The position numbers and the translations under genes are program-made. Under the pieces are notes generated by a model that saw nothing but the letters and a program-made list of their open reading frames with translations, did no database searches and was not told the origin of the DNA. Below, piece by piece: positions 8,630 through 17,125 of a stretch of DNA of 64,000 bases; the stretch's first letter is position 1, and each line of letters starts with the position of its first letter. Source of the stretch: an uncultured Ferrimonas sp. (GTDB lineage: Bacteria; Pseudomonadota; Gammaproteobacteria; Enterobacterales; Shewanellaceae); assembly GCF_947489035.1 (NCBI RefSeq), contig NZ_CANLCI010000022.1, positions 1 to 64,000 on the forward strand, written 5' to 3'.

Positions 8630-8740
8630 AATTGGATCCTAGTAATACGGGTATGCCGTCATTCCGGCGGCCATTGCAATTACTGCGCTTAGAAATAAAA
8701 TGAAAGACTGGACAAGACCAACGCCGAATCTGTTATCGGC

Positions 8741-8810
8741 ATGGGTTAATGGCCGTTAATTAATGACCGTTAAGTAATGAAAGTTAATTAATAACAGTCA
8801 ATCAACGACA
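8741..8810. promoter_or_regulatory. Five degenerate 14-bp tandem repeats upstream of ttrB
   Basis: Consecutive 14-mers read ATGGGTTAATGGCC, GTTAATTAATGACC, GTTAAGTAATGAAA, GTTAATTAATAACA and GTCAATCAACGACA, in register from 8741 to 8810. They lie 112-181 bp upstream of the ttrB start, in the only room for its promoter. The GTTAAtTAATga core resembles phased direct-repeat boxes bound by response regulators. The binding factor is unknown. Confidence 0.45.
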
Positions 8811-8929
8811 ATGGTTTTGTTTCATTGGCTTATTTTTAATTGTTTCTAGCGTCAATAACATCTAACGCGCACGAACAGCAATGTTATTACCGGAATAAAT
8901 TGGGCAATAGGCAACGGCTTAACGTCAGC

Positions 8930-8950
8930 TTGTGATTGATTGAATCACAA
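8930..8950. promoter_or_regulatory. Palindrome with 8-bp arms, possible operator
   Basis: Arms TTGTGATT and AATCACAA flank GATTG in a 21-bp perfect inverted repeat between torF and ttrB. It looks like a CRP site (TGTGA...TCACA), but the gap is nine bases instead of six, so I do not call it CRP. It could be an operator for ttrB or a weak stem after torF. Confidence 0.4.
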
Positions 8951-9015
8951 TAAAACCGTTTGGTGTTGTGATCATGTCGTTGTGGCACGCTGGCGTTTTT
9001 AAGCAGAAGAGTTGA

Positions 9016-9669
9016 TCAGAACGTTACTTCAATGCCAACGAGGCCATACCCCTTTTCATGCTCATGATAGGTGGCACCGGCCATCAGATTGACGTTGCCG
9101 CTTACCGCCCAATTCAGCGTGGCCGCAACATCAAAGTAGCTGCTGTCGTCCCAGCCATAATAGTCGGCGTCGTCGAAGTAGTAACCGCCATGCAAGGCCA
9201 GAGACAGCGCGTCGGTTAGCACCAAATCGTGCCCCAATTGGCCGTACCAGGATTCAACGTCTTGGTCGTAATAGATCGCCGCTTGGCTGTCGCCATAAAA
9301 GGCGGTTAGGCCCCATTCGGTGTTGTGGTTAAAGTCGCCATAGGTGAATACGTTCACATCCAGCTGCAGCGCCAAACGGTCGGTGAGATCGCGGTAGTAA
9401 CCGGCGTAGTAGTCCAGCTCGTAATCATCTTGGCGCTTGCCGTCGTCATCGTGGTAGCGGTAGCTTTCGGCGGCGATGCCAGCGAACAGCCCAGTCTCAT
9501 GCTCTAGGGTAACGCTGCCCTGCAAAGAGGGATCTTCCAGACTTAATGTCATGCCTCGCCAGAGGTAATTATTAACCAGCAACAGGTTGCCGCTCACATC
9601 CACACTGGCGGCATGGGAAGGCAGAGCCAGCAGCAAAGCGCAAAGGGGCATTAATCGCATTGTACGCAT
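9016..9669 (-). CDS. TorF-family putative porin (TIGR02001-type outer membrane protein)
   Basis: The 217-residue precursor has a signal peptide ending ALPSHA-A. The rest is alternating, aromatic- and Asp-rich beta strands ending in VGIEVTF, a terminal phenylalanine typical of outer membrane barrels. The segment NNYLWRGMTLS...PSLQG...G is the hallmark of the TorF / TIGR02001 family. In Shewanella such genes belong to respiratory regulons. The start could be M1 or M4 (MRTMRLM); both leave a good signal peptide. It lies upstream of ttrBA on the same strand with its own candidate CRP site. The substrate is unknown. Confidence 0.78.
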   Translation of the reverse strand: MRTMRLMPLCALLLALPSHAASVDVSGNLLLVNNYLWRGMTLSLEDPSLQGSVTLEHETGLFAGIAAESYRYHDDDGKRQDDYELDYYAGYYRDLTDRLALQLDVNVFTYGDFNHNTEWGLTAFYGDSQAAIYYDQDVESWYGQLGHDLVLTDALSLALHGGYYFDDADYYGWDDSSYFDVAATLNWAVSGNVNLMAGATYHEHEKGYGLVGIEVTF

Positions 9670-10184
9670 CGTTTGTTCCTTAATTTAATGAACTTCCTTA
9701 ATTCACCCTCTGATATTAAAGACGGTGACGTTAAAGCGCATTGTAGCGAGATGAATATTCCGGCTGCCGTGATGTTTATCACATCCGTTTTTTGCGTTTG
9801 TAGAGTTGTGAGCAGCGGCCTTAATTGCGAAATTCGAGAAATGTATTTTCTGTTTTTGTGCAAAAGGGGCAGACGCAAATGGGAATTGTTCCAGATGAAC
9901 CGTCTTATATAAACTGTCCTAAATTAAATAGGCTTTATTCATGCTTTGGTTACTAACCTTAGAATGGCAGATTGAATTGTGTTTCTCTTGGCGTTAAATA
10001 AGTGATGCAATGTGTTTCTGTATAATTAATGCGGAAAGCTCGTGGCAATAAGCACTTTAAAATAATCACTTAACAATAAGTGGCGTGGGCTTCTGGTTAA
10101 GCTGCTGCAGGCAACAAATACAGCAAAGCGCAGGGAGCCACCCAGGCGCTGTTTGTATTTTGGGTTGCTTCGTTGGCGGGATCG
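9670..10184. other. Intergenic region upstream of torF
   Basis: The 515-bp region is AT-rich and has no credible gene. It contains the torF promoter side with a CRP-like site at 9768-9783 and the 3' end of the methyltransferase transcript. I see no strong terminator hairpin, only an imperfect repeat near 10110-10160. Confidence 0.4.
9768..9783 (-). promoter_or_regulatory. CRP-type binding site upstream of torF
   Basis: On the minus strand the site is TGTGATAAACATCACG, which fits TGTGA-N6-TCACA except for the last base. It is centred about 107 bp upstream of the torF start. In Shewanella and relatives CRP activates anaerobic respiration genes, which suits a TorF protein next to a terminal reductase. 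Confidence 0.5.
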
Positions 10185-11141
10185 CTACTTGCGTTCGAAC
10201 ACCCAGCCCAGCGGTTGGGTGTTGTGCTGCACTGCGGTGCAATCGAGCAAGATCCCTGCTTGGGCCAACTGCGCTGTGATCTGCTCTGTTTGCGCCGTAC
10301 TCAGGGCGGCATCGGTCATCGATTGCATGCGGCCTAAATACTCCACAATGGCTTGGTTGTTGTGGTTAAACCAAGCGCTGACATCATCGGCTTGGTAGTG
10401 CTGAATACGCCCGTACATTTTGCCTAAATCGGCGAAGACTCGACGTAAAAACTGATCGGCATCGCACTGGGGGTGTAAAAGCAATTGCTTTACCTGCTCA
10501 ACCGCTGGCGCCAGTGCTTTATCGGCATCCCGAAACGCTTGTTGGCTGCCTTGCCCCGCCAAGATGCGATAGCCCGCGCGAAAGGCCGCGGCCGCCAATG
10601 GCATCACTTGGCTGTCGATAAAGGCTTGCAGGGTTTGGCGGTTGCCGTGGCATTCCTGAAATATGCTGCTGCCCTGTTGGTGGCAGAACAGCAGTAGCTT
10701 GCCCTTAGGCTTAAGCACTCGGCCGACTTCGGCAAACGCCGCTGCCCCAGCGTATTCAATCCCAAATTGGCTGATGACAATGTCGACGCTGTGATCCGCC
10801 AGTGGCAGCGCATTGGCGTTGGCTGCGACTGCGGCCAGGCGGGGGTGTTTCTGCTCAACCCATTGGGCGGCGGCGGTGCTGATGTCGAGGCACAGCAGCT
10901 GGGATGACGCTGGCAACAACGGTGCGTTGAGATCCGCAAGGTAGCCGTCGCCACAGCCTATCTCTAGCGTCACCGCGTTTGGGGTGGCGATAAAGGCTTG
11001 GCGCAAGAAACGCTGCCAAAGTGGGGTTAAGCACTGTTGTTTCAGTTGATCACTGATCTGAGTCTGACTGCCCTGATCACTTTGCCAATAGCGTTCCCAG
11101 CTTTGGGTTTGCTGTTGTTGGTTTATCTCTTTGGCTGCCAC
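10185..11141 (-). CDS. Class I SAM-dependent methyltransferase
   Basis: The 318-residue cytosolic protein has the Rossmann methyltransferase motifs: motif I LEIGCGDGYLAD (about residues 60-71), motif II around LLCLDIS, and DIVISQFGIEYAG plus LKPKGKLLLF (post-I motifs of the UbiE/BioC-like group). The long C-terminal region after about residue 165 is not recognised. The substrate is unknown. It is the last gene before mltC and lies inside the block flanked by the mltC repeat, so it may have arrived with the ttr genes. Confidence 0.75.
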   Translation of the reverse strand: MAAKEINQQQQTQSWERYWQSDQGSQTQISDQLKQQCLTPLWQRFLRQAFIATPNAVTLEIGCGDGYLADLNAPLLPASSQLLCLDISTAAAQWVEQKHPRLAAVAANANALPLADHSVDIVISQFGIEYAGAAAFAEVGRVLKPKGKLLLFCHQQGSSIFQECHGNRQTLQAFIDSQVMPLAAAAFRAGYRILAGQGSQQAFRDADKALAPAVEQVKQLLLHPQCDADQFLRRVFADLGKMYGRIQHYQADDVSAWFNHNNQAIVEYLGRMQSMTDAALSTAQTEQITAQLAQAGILLDCTAVQHNTQPLGWVFERK

Positions 11142-11256
11142 TGCCTAACTGTCCTAACGCCGTTTGGGAATGGCCCAAAGCTCGCAAATTCCCACGGCGA
11201 TAGGAAGCATCACAGGCGAAAAACTGTGGTCGCGAAAGTAAAGCCAGCAGCCGCAG

Positions 11257-12282
11257 TTACAACCGCCGATACTTCTGCTGCTTAGTGGCCACCTTACGCA
11301 CGTAGTGTCTGGTTTCGCCGCGCTTATGGCGGTTGGTCAGAAACCAGTAAAACTCCTTGATGGTCATCTTGTTGATGCGGTTGATGGCGTTACGCTTATT
11401 ACCGCGGGGATCCAGACTTTGCCATAGGTTACCGGCGCCGCCGTTGTAGCTGGCGATCATCGCGTATTGCAGTTTCGTGGGGTTCCAGATCCCTTTGAGG
11501 TAGCGGCTTTTTAAGATTTTCAGGTAGCCGCTGGCCAGCTCGATGTTTTGCGCGGGCTGGTACAGGTAAGCGGCGGATGGGGTGTGTTGATAGCCTTTGA
11601 TCAGCGCAAAGTAATCGCGGCCCGCGGTGTTGGCCTTAATCTGCATTAAGCCAAGGGCGTTAGAGCGGGATCGCGCCAAGGGGTTAAAGGCGCTTTCGGT
11701 TTCCATGATCGCCATGATCAGCGCCGTCGAAATGCCGTGGCGCTGGCCAGATGTGCGGGCAAAGCCAAGGTATTTGCTGCCGGCGATCTGGGTGTGCTCT
11801 GCCACTAGCGGGATGGTGACCACCCGGCGGCCGTTGCGCCAGCGCTGCTTTGCCATCAACGCATCGGCGTAGCGGGCGGCGCGCCACTGATACTCGATAG
11901 GGTGGCCGTCGCCATCGCGCACTTGGTTGTAGAAAAACGGCTTTTGCTGTTGTTTGACCAAACCAAAATCGGCCACGGTTTGGCTGTCGATTTCGGTGGG
12001 ATCAAACTGGGTTAGTAGGATCTGCACGATCGCCCGTTTCAGCTGCACTGCGGTGGTGGCCACAACGGTAATGTGCCCTTGCTCAAAGTCCACCAGCGTG
12101 TCGGCATCGTCGTTGCTGAGGGCAAGTTGCGATGGGGCTGCGGTCGCTGCAGTGCCGTGCTGTTGGTATTCCCACAGTAACGACGCCACATCGTCGTCGT
12201 AGCGATGCAGTTGAAGATCCTGCGCCGATACGGTGTGGATGCTGGCAAAGAACAGCAGCGCAAAGGAAAAAAGTCGAGGCAT
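11257..12282 (-). CDS. mltC: Membrane-bound lytic murein transglycosylase C-type
   Basis: The 341-residue protein cleaves peptidoglycan glycan strands to 1,6-anhydro products. It has a cleavable signal peptide (ends HTVSA-QD, no lipobox cysteine, unlike E. coli MltC), an N-terminal DUF3393-like domain to about residue 150, and the SLT catalytic domain with METESAFNP, whose central E is the catalytic acid, then ALGLMQIK and YNGGAG. Residues from about 210 to the end are duplicated as a truncated copy at 2988-3385. It follows the exported-protein cluster, from which it is separated by a 12-bp stem loop. Confidence 0.88.
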   Translation of the reverse strand: MPRLFSFALLFFASIHTVSAQDLQLHRYDDDVASLLWEYQQHGTAATAAPSQLALSNDDADTLVDFEQGHITVVATTAVQLKRAIVQILLTQFDPTEIDSQTVADFGLVKQQQKPFFYNQVRDGDGHPIEYQWRAARYADALMAKQRWRNGRRVVTIPLVAEHTQIAGSKYLGFARTSGQRHGISTALIMAIMETESAFNPLARSRSNALGLMQIKANTAGRDYFALIKGYQHTPSAAYLYQPAQNIELASGYLKILKSRYLKGIWNPTKLQYAMIASYNGGAGNLWQSLDPRGNKRNAINRINKMTIKEFYWFLTNRHKRGETRHYVRKVATKQQKYRRL

Positions 12283-12346
12283 GTTAAGCGGCTAGATTAC
12301 CGAACGATCGCAGAGGGGGAGATTGTGCCGCAGGTGGCTGGGCAGA

Positions 12347-12380
12347 CTCAAGGCGCGCAGCAGCAACCGCGCGCCTTGAG
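12347..12380 (-). terminator. Stem-loop between the lipoprotein gene and mltC
   Basis: Arms CTCAAGGCGCGC (12347-12358) and GCGCGCCTTGAG (12369-12380) pair perfectly over a 10-nt loop. No T-run follows on the minus strand, so it may be an RNA-stabilising or attenuating stem, not a full terminator. Confidence 0.5.
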
Positions 12381-12388
12381 CGGGCACA

Positions 12389-13669
12389 TTAACGTCGTTT
12401 TTTTAAAGGCGTTAGCTTCAGTGCCAATTGGTATTCGCGGATCTGATCAATCTGATCCAGCGGCAGCTTCACAATGATGGATTGGCTTTTCGCTGCCCAG
12501 TATTTGGGTTGAGGCACATGCCGGAAGTTGAACATCAGCGGTTCAATGCCGTTGATGCTGAGTATTTGCCCCGGCTTGTATTTGGGCGTCGGTTGCCAAC
12601 CATTAACGTAGCGGCTGGCGGTAACCCCAAGGCCGTTAGGGTGGAAGCCCAACAATTTCACCGAGATGGGGTTGGGGCGGCCAGTGCCGTAAACATTGAG
12701 CGTGCGCTGCAGCATGCCAAGCTTGACGGGTACTTGTTGTTGCAGCAGCGGCCCTTGCGAACCTTGCAGGGTAACAATCAGTTCCAGCGGGGTGGATTTA
12801 CGTCGTTGGGTTAAGGCTTGATAAGGCAATTGCTGCCAATCAATGGCGTCCGGCAGCTGCCACATGTCTGCTTGGGTGAGCGGCCCCATCTGACCAAACA
12901 GATTCTCTCGCTGGCGTTCATTGATCACGTAGAAGTAGTGGCCATCGCGATCCAATTTATTAAGGCTTATGCTTTTTCTGGAGTTAAGCCCTGGACTTAA
13001 TAGCGCCGGATAGTGCGGCAGGTTGAGTGCGGCAAATTGCTGCTCTAACTGCGCCAATTTGCTTTTGTAGGCGTCAGCGTTGATGCCATAACTGAAGTCG
13101 ATCTTAATCGGCACGCTGTGGCTGTCGGCCTTGTCTTCCAGCAGGGTTACTTGGTCGATGTTGGCTTGCAGCAGTTGCTCGGCGCCTTCAAGGCTAAACA
13201 GATCGGCAATGGCGTGATTGATCACCGCCATTATCTGCGCCTTGCTGCGAACCTTGGTCTTGATCCGCTGTTCCGCTTGTTCCACTTGCTCTGGGGCGTG
13301 CTGGCTTAAATTAAGCTGGTGCAGCTTGGCATCCAATACCTGCTGCTTTACCAATGCCTGAACCTTTACCTCGAACAAGCCATCGTCACTGCTGCGGCTA
13401 AGCACCTTGTAGGTTTTGATGTAGCCATTGGAGGCCAGCAAGATCTGATCGCGGATCAAACGCTCTTGTTCAATTTGGGTGTCGCTGTCCACCACCACGC
13501 CAACGTAATGCTGGATGGCGTTTTGCAGTGCGTTGCTAAGCGCTTCGCTGCTGCTGGCGCCAATGCCGCTGGCAATAACCTGCTGGGTGTCGGCTTTGGT
13601 TGGCTGCGGCGTTGTTGTGCTGCTGCAACCGCTAAGCAGTAGCAGCACAAAAATCAGAAGGGATCTCAT
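12389..13669 (-). CDS. Predicted lipoprotein of unknown function
   Basis: The 426-residue precursor has a lipobox (LLLLSGC, Cys15), so it should be lipid-anchored in the envelope. The segment IASGIGASSSEALSNALQNAI, followed by a long mixed alpha/beta region, resembles the N-terminal domain of FlgT-like periplasmic proteins, a weak similarity. The C-terminal 200 residues are beta-rich and not recognised. It overlaps the preceding gene by four bases and is the last of four exported-protein genes that overlap one another, indicating one operon. Confidence 0.7.
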   Translation of the reverse strand: MRSLLIFVLLLLSGCSSTTTPQPTKADTQQVIASGIGASSSEALSNALQNAIQHYVGVVVDSDTQIEQERLIRDQILLASNGYIKTYKVLSRSSDDGLFEVKVQALVKQQVLDAKLHQLNLSQHAPEQVEQAEQRIKTKVRSKAQIMAVINHAIADLFSLEGAEQLLQANIDQVTLLEDKADSHSVPIKIDFSYGINADAYKSKLAQLEQQFAALNLPHYPALLSPGLNSRKSISLNKLDRDGHYFYVINERQRENLFGQMGPLTQADMWQLPDAIDWQQLPYQALTQRRKSTPLELIVTLQGSQGPLLQQQVPVKLGMLQRTLNVYGTGRPNPISVKLLGFHPNGLGVTASRYVNGWQPTPKYKPGQILSINGIEPLMFNFRHVPQPKYWAAKSQSIIVKLPLDQIDQIREYQLALKLTPLKKRR

Positions 13670-14070
13670 GGTTGGGCATCCAAAATGGGTAAAACAATGG
13701 CGACGCGATAGCCACCGTCTACGGGCCAGCGCCGCTGTTGTTGTTGATTCAGCACACCACGGCTGTGAGCGCGAATGCGGCTGGTTAGCTGACCATTTAA
13801 GGCCACATCGCGGCTGTGCAGTTGCTCGCCGTGAATAAAGCGGTTAAGCGCCGCCAGTGCTTGCGCTCGCGCCACCTTGATGGCGTTGATCTTGGCTCGG
13901 GCGCTGTCGTTATTTAGCTCGGCGTCCCCAACGGCCACCACAAATTGCTGCTGTTTATGGGTGATCAGCTGAGCTTGATTCAGCAGCGGCAGAGTGTGCA
14001 ACCGCTCGACTAAGGTCGCGGCGCTCGCATTGACGCTCACCAGCAGCAGCAACACGACAAGTCGATTCAT
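13666..14070 (-). CDS. Small exported protein of unknown function
   Basis: The 134-residue precursor has a clear signal peptide (ends NASA-A). The mature part holds a helix rich in Ala/Lys/Arg (INAIKVARAQALAALNRFIHG), similar in style to the SEALSNALQNAI region of the downstream lipoprotein, which may mean shared ancestry. It starts four bases before the end of the previous gene and overlaps the next by four. I cannot assign a family. Confidence 0.65.
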   Translation of the reverse strand: MNRLVVLLLLVSVNASAATLVERLHTLPLLNQAQLITHKQQQFVVAVGDAELNNDSARAKINAIKVARAQALAALNRFIHGEQLHSRDVALNGQLTSRIRAHSRGVLNQQQQRRWPVDGGYRVAIVLPILDAQP

Positions 14071-14525
14071 CGCGATTTCAACTGTTGGTAGTAACGTTTG
14101 GCCAACGCGCTCTCGCCGCGGCGCAATGCTTGGCGATAGTAATCGAGCAACTGCGGGTGGCTGAAAGCGTTGATCTCGGCCTCATCAATGGGCAAAGGCT
14201 CAAGGGCGTGGGCACAATCCACTTCAGTTACCCCGCTTAGGGGGACGACCGACACCAACCCATGGGCGGGCTGCTGTGGCGGATGGCGTAAGCCGCGCAG
14301 CTGCAAGCAGCGCCCTTCTTGGGGGGAAAGATGCTGCTGCAAAAGCCGCAGGGTGGCAAAGCGCAACCGTTTGGCGCGCGCTGCGGCAGAGCCAGCCTCA
14401 TCGGTTAACTGGGCACGAATGCGGAAGTGCGGCACCCCGTCGAGGCCGATCTGGGTAACGGCGCTGGGTGTTGCGGCCGCAGAGCAACTTACTGCGGCCA
14501 GCCACAGCCAGTTAGAAGTTTTCAT
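14067..14525 (-). CDS. Small exported protein of unknown function
   Basis: I place the start at ATG 14525, because M-KTSNWLWLAAVSCSAAA is a good signal peptide; longer upstream frames read through the preceding gene. The product is 152 residues with two cysteine-containing segments (EGRCLQLRGL and EVDCAHAL) that could form a disulfide in the periplasm. It overlaps the upstream gene by 14 bases and the downstream gene by 4. No family recognised. Confidence 0.6.
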   Translation of the reverse strand: MKTSNWLWLAAVSCSAAATPSAVTQIGLDGVPHFRIRAQLTDEAGSAAARAKRLRFATLRLLQQHLSPQEGRCLQLRGLRHPPQQPAHGLVSVVPLSGVTEVDCAHALEPLPIDEAEINAFSHPQLLDYYRQALRRGESALAKRYYQQLKSR

Positions 14526-15180
14526 ACATCTCGCTGGTACGCACTTCACGTTGGCCTTTGCTTTTACTCTCGTTCTTGCTGTTCTCGGTTTTGCTGTCGG
14601 GCTGAGTTGGTAAACGCTGACCGTCAGCAATGCCTTGATTGATCATCTGGCCAAGACCGGCGGCGGCGTTGATGGTTTGCTGCTTAATGCCAATGGTCAC
14701 CCGCACGTATTTTTCGTCGCTGCGGATATCTTCCATCAAGACCACCACACCGCTAAGCAGGGCGTCGGATTCGGTGCTGATCGATTCAATTTGGGTACGC
14801 AGGATCTCACGGCTGGCTACGTCGTCGACGACAGCGGTGTTGGTGATCTCGTCTTGGCTGTCTTTGGTGGTCACTCGCTCTTTCAGAAAGCGGCTGATGT
14901 GGCCTTTGGCGCGCATGATCGCCAGTTTCAGTGCTTGGCGTTGATCGGTGCGATCGCCAAACAGTAAGTCCGCTTCGCCCACGGCCAAAATGGCGCGAAT
15001 GGTGCCTTGCTCGGTAAAGCGGATCTGCACCCCTGTCGGGGCATCGGTGTAGCTTGGCGCTTGCGCCAGTGGGTCGGCACGGTTTGCCACGTCGTTGTTC
15101 GTCGCTGCAGTGGTTTCGGCAGCACTGCCCAGCAATGGCAATAGGCATAAAGTGGCGGTAAGGAAACGTTTGAACAACAT
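14512..15180 (-). CDS. Exported protein of unknown function, first gene of a four-gene envelope operon
   Basis: The start is taken as ATG 15180 because MLFKRFLTATLCLLPLLGSA is a signal peptide; the 28 codons upstream in frame look non-coding. The 222-residue product has a domain with KLAIMRAKGHISRFLKE and NTAVVDDVASREILRTQIE, a helical region seen in proteins that process themselves as alternating helices and strands of the LPP20/FlgT type, and it ends in a Ser/Lys-rich tail. Function unknown. The four tightly packed genes 15180-12389 probably act in one envelope complex. Confidence 0.65.
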   Translation of the reverse strand: MLFKRFLTATLCLLPLLGSAAETTAATNNDVANRADPLAQAPSYTDAPTGVQIRFTEQGTIRAILAVGEADLLFGDRTDQRQALKLAIMRAKGHISRFLKERVTTKDSQDEITNTAVVDDVASREILRTQIESISTESDALLSGVVVLMEDIRSDEKYVRVTIGIKQQTINAAAGLGQMINQGIADGQRLPTQPDSKTENSKNESKSKGQREVRTSEMYENF

Positions 15181-15346
15181 CACGGCGCTCGGTATTGGGG
15201 AAAATGGAGCGGCATTATAGGAACCTGCTGGCGATAAAGACAGCAAATTGGTGTGCTTTTTCAATCAATCTCAAAGGGTTTCTGTGGACGTGAACTGAGG
15301 GTTGTTGCGGGGTTGCTCTGGTGTGATAAATGGCCAGCAACGTTGT

Positions 15347-15389
15347 AACCAAAACGGGCTTAGCAAGAAATGCTAAGCCCGTTTTGGTT
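15347..15389 (-). terminator. Strong bidirectional terminator after hutH
   Basis: A 19-bp perfect inverted repeat (core AAAACGGGCTTAGCA / TGCTAAGCCCGTTTT) with a 5-nt loop lies 29 bp beyond the hutH stop. It carries A- and T-runs on both sides. Confidence 0.85.
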
Positions 15390-15417
15390 GCAATGAAAAG
15401 CCGTAGCAGCGTTAAGG

Positions 15418-16959
15418 TTAGCCGACACTCGGCAACAACTTGGCGGGCATCGCTTGGTTGTAGATGGCGGATTGGATCAGCTGCTGGGCGGCTTCAATGT
15501 CTGGGGCGAAGTAGCGGTCTTTGTCGTAGAACGGCACGATGGCGCGAAGCTTGGCTTTGGCTTGCTCCAGAGGGGCGCTGCTGGTGTTGGGGGCGAGGAA
15601 ATCCAACCCTTGGCAGGCGGCCAACAGCTCGACCGCCAGCACTCCGGCGGTGTTGTCGCTCATCTCGCGCAGGCGACGGGCAGCAAAGGTGGCCATCGAC
15701 ACGTGATCTTCTTGGTTGGCGGAGGTGGGCAGGCTGTCGACCGACGCTGGATGGGCCAAGCTTTTGTTTTCGCTGGCTAAGGCGGCGGAGGTGACTTGGG
15801 CGATCATAAAGCCGGAATTAACCCCACCGTTGTCTACCAAGAACGGCGGCAAGCCGGTCATGGCGCTGTCGATCAGCAGTGCCATCCGTCGCTCCGACAA
15901 GGCGCCAATCTCGGCGATGGCCAAGGCCAGATTATCGGCGGCCATCGCCACCGGTTCGGCGTGGAAGTTACCGCCAGAAACAATGTCGTTGTCGTCGGCA
16001 AACACCAGCGGGTTATCCGAGACGCAGTTGGCTTCCACCAACAGCACCTTAGCCGCGCTGCGGATCTGCTCTAGGCAGGCGCCCATTACCTGCGGTTGGC
16101 AGCGCAGCGAGTAGGGATCTTGCACCTTGGCACAACCAACGTGGCTGTTGCCAATGGTGCTGTTGTCGGTCAGCAGATGGCGGTACGCGGCGGCGGCATC
16201 AATTTGGGTTTGGTGGCCGCGTACTTGGTGGATGCGGGCATCAAACGGGCGGCGCGATCCCTTGGCGGCGTCCACCGATAAGCTGCCGCTGACGGTGGCG
16301 GCGGCGTAGAGATCTTCGGCGGCAAACAGCCCCTGCAGGGCAAAGGCGGTAGAGGCTTGGGTGCCGTTCAGCAACGCTAAGCCCTCTTTCGGGGCTAAGG
16401 CGATCGGCGCCAAGTTAACCAACTTCAAGGCCGCGGCGGCGGGGATCACCTCGCCATTGTGGCGGGCAAACCCTTCGCCCAGCAGCAGGGTGCTCATGTG
16501 GGCTAAGGGCGCTAAGTCGCCAGAGGCCCCAACCGAGCCTTTTTCCGGCACGCAGGGGTAGATCTGGGCATTGAGCAGGGTGATCAGCGCGTTGATCACG
16601 CTTAAGCGGATGCCAGAATAGCCCCGCGCTAACGAGTTCACTTTCAACACCAGCATCAAGCGCACGGTGCTGTCTTGCATGTATTGGCCGATCCCAGCGG
16701 CGTGGGACAACACAATAGAACGCTGCAGCAGCTCCAGCTCTGCTTCGGCGATGCGGGTGTTGGCCAGCAAGCCAAAACCGGTGTTGATGCCATACACGGT
16801 GCGGCCTTCGCGCAGCACCCGGCTGACGGTTTCGCAGGAGGCGTTAATGGGGGCAATGGCGCTTTCGGCCAGAGTCAACGAAACAGGGTTGCGGGCGATG
16901 GCGCGCAGCTGAGCCAGCGTAAGCTGACCCGGTTGTAGGGTGACATGAAGCACAGACAT
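15418..16959 (-). CDS. hutH: Histidine ammonia-lyase
   Basis: HutH deaminates histidine to trans-urocanate, the first step of histidine use. I start at ATG 16959, giving 513 residues, the usual length, with GGAGATCGTT just upstream. The 24 extra codons before it are charged and unlike the family. A145-S146-G147 in [11 protein letters not shown] forms the MIO electrophile, and Y56 in [10 protein letters not shown] is the conserved active-site tyrosine. It is the third gene of hutC-hutU-hutH, 166 bp after hutU. Confidence 0.95.
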   Translation of the reverse strand: MSVLHVTLQPGQLTLAQLRAIARNPVSLTLAESAIAPINASCETVSRVLREGRTVYGINTGFGLLANTRIAEAELELLQRSIVLSHAAGIGQYMQDSTVRLMLVLKVNSLARGYSGIRLSVINALITLLNAQIYPCVPEKGSVGASGDLAPLAHMSTLLLGEGFARHNGEVIPAAAALKLVNLAPIALAPKEGLALLNGTQASTAFALQGLFAAEDLYAAATVSGSLSVDAAKGSRRPFDARIHQVRGHQTQIDAAAAYRHLLTDNSTIGNSHVGCAKVQDPYSLRCQPQVMGACLEQIRSAAKVLLVEANCVSDNPLVFADDNDIVSGGNFHAEPVAMAADNLALAIAEIGALSERRMALLIDSAMTGLPPFLVDNGGVNSGFMIAQVTSAALASENKSLAHPASVDSLPTSANQEDHVSMATFAARRLREMSDNTAGVLAVELLAACQGLDFLAPNTSSAPLEQAKAKLRAIVPFYDKDRYFAPDIEAAQQLIQSAIYNQAMPAKLLPSVG

Positions 16960-17125
16960 AACGATCTCCGTATTGTTATCTTTTTCGCGATCTTGTGGTT
17001 GGTCGCGTTTGCTGTGGTGCGGGTGGTTCAAGGTGTTATCGCAGCCGTGCGAGTGCTGCTCGTTGCGGCGGATAAGGGCGGCGACGAGCAGTAACTCGAA
17101 CGGCTGCTGTGTTAGCGGACGCGGC

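Noticed and set aside
8930-8950. FNR or CRP site call for the palindrome
   Set aside because: The half-site spacing fits neither TTGAT-N4-ATCAA nor TGTGA-N6-TCACA.
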